A stretch of 6,820 bases of DNA, taken from assembly GCA_023666975.1 (NCBI GenBank), contig JAMPAW010000172.1, positions 1 through 6,820 on the forward strand, given 5' to 3'. Positions 6,676 to 6,820 of the stretch are shown piece after piece. Both the position numbers and the translations under genes were made by a program. Each line of letters opens with the position of its first letter. Positions within the stretch are counted from its first letter, which is position 1. The stretch comes from Clostridium sp. (GTDB lineage: Bacteria > Bacillota_A > Clostridia > Lachnospirales > Lachnospiraceae). The notes under the pieces are model-generated. The model was not told the origin of the DNA and ran no database searches. It worked only from the letters and a program-made list of their open reading frames with translations.

Positions 6676-6680
6676 CTCCT
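6676..6680 (-). promoter_or_regulatory. Ribosome binding site deciding the start of the first feoA
   Basis: AGGAG lies 8 bases before the ATG at 6667. The in-frame ATG at 6694 and TTG at 6706 have no such sequence upstream. Confidence 0.75.
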
Positions 6681-6701
6681 TTCCTCTGTGACATCTTTAT
6701 A

Positions 6702-6749
6702 GGCAATTGTGAAACTTACGTTTTTCCAAACGTCTGTTATACAATTTCC
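6702..6749 (-). other. Two-tier hairpin in the feo operon leader
   Basis: In the minus-strand RNA, GGAAATTGT (6749-6741) can pair with ACAATTGCC (6710-6702), 8 of 9 positions. A 7-by-7 internal loop follows, then a perfect 6-bp stem ACGTTT/AAACGT (6733-6728 with 6723-6718) closed by GGAA, a GNRA-type tetraloop. No U tract follows, so it is not a terminator. It may stabilise the mRNA or serve as a binding site; I recognise no known riboswitch. Confidence 0.45.
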
Positions 6750-6767
6750 TACCGACTTCTCTTCACT

Positions 6768-6792
6768 GTTAGTATAATCTAACGTCCATTAG
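6768..6792. promoter_or_regulatory. Candidate operator over the feo promoter
   Basis: GTTAG (6768-6772) and CTAAC (6779-6783) form an inverted repeat around TATAAT, and another TTAG follows at 6789-6792. The three half-sites begin 10 bases apart and span the -10 element and most of the spacer. This placement would let a bound repressor block RNA polymerase. The shared TTAG-N6-CTAA form with 6153-6166 argues for one regulator of the operon, most likely of the DtxR family. It does not resemble the classic 19-bp Fur box. Confidence 0.6.
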
Positions 6793-6799
6793 TTGTCAA
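6771..6799 (-). promoter_or_regulatory. Strong sigma-A promoter of the feo operon
   Basis: A perfect TTGACA (6799-6794) is followed after exactly 17 bases by TATACT (6776-6771, 5 of 6). The sequence upstream (6800-6820) is very rich in A and T and could act as an UP element. Transcription would begin near 6764, about 97 bases before the first feoA. Confidence 0.85.
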
Positions 6800-6820
6800 T
6801 AACTTTTTTATTTGAAAATA

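Noticed and set aside
6768..6792. Classic Fur box at the feo promoter
   Set aside because: The site lacks the GATAAT hexamer pattern of the 19-bp Fur consensus; TTAG/CTAA half-sites fit the DtxR type better.

Overview
The window looks like part of a chromosome from an anaerobic, moderate-GC Firmicute, most likely a clostridium of Lachnospiraceae type. This is inferred from the der-plsY-gpsA gene order, the Feo ferrous-iron system with two small FeoA proteins and a short Cys-rich FeoB partner, and strong AGGAGG-type ribosome binding sites. All convincing genes lie on the minus strand, so transcription runs from high to low coordinates. There is no sign of a phage, insertion sequence, CRISPR array or RNA gene.

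Right part (about 6820 to 3630): a ferrous-iron uptake operon in the order feoA (6667-6458), feoA (6403-6182), feoB (6088-3911) and a 44-residue Cys-rich membrane protein (3839-3705). A near-consensus vegetative promoter lies at 6771-6799, and its -10 element sits inside a TTAG-N6-CTAA palindrome. A second palindrome of the same form lies between the second feoA and feoB. The feoA leader can fold into a two-tier hairpin, and a long imperfect hairpin at 3634-3678 probably marks the operon end.

Middle (about 3600 to 3227): a single-gene unit for a small YeaQ/YmgE/GlsB-type membrane protein. It has its own strong promoter (3560-3587) and a leader of about 85 nt with inverted repeats.

Left part (about 3181 to 26): der, plsY and gpsA, tightly packed. 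Der is a ribosome-assembly GTPase. GpsA makes sn-glycerol 3-phosphate, and PlsY acylates it in the first step of phospholipid synthesis, so the last two genes supply consecutive steps of one pathway. A plausible promoter upstream of der overlaps a perfect 8-bp inverted repeat.

The protein-coding content is ordinary, conserved biology; I did not find a new system. The parts most worth checking are the non-coding control signals of the feo operon and the small Cys-rich gene, which is short enough to be missed by a length-filtered gene call. Bases 1-25, beyond the gpsA stop, hold nothing I can name with confidence.
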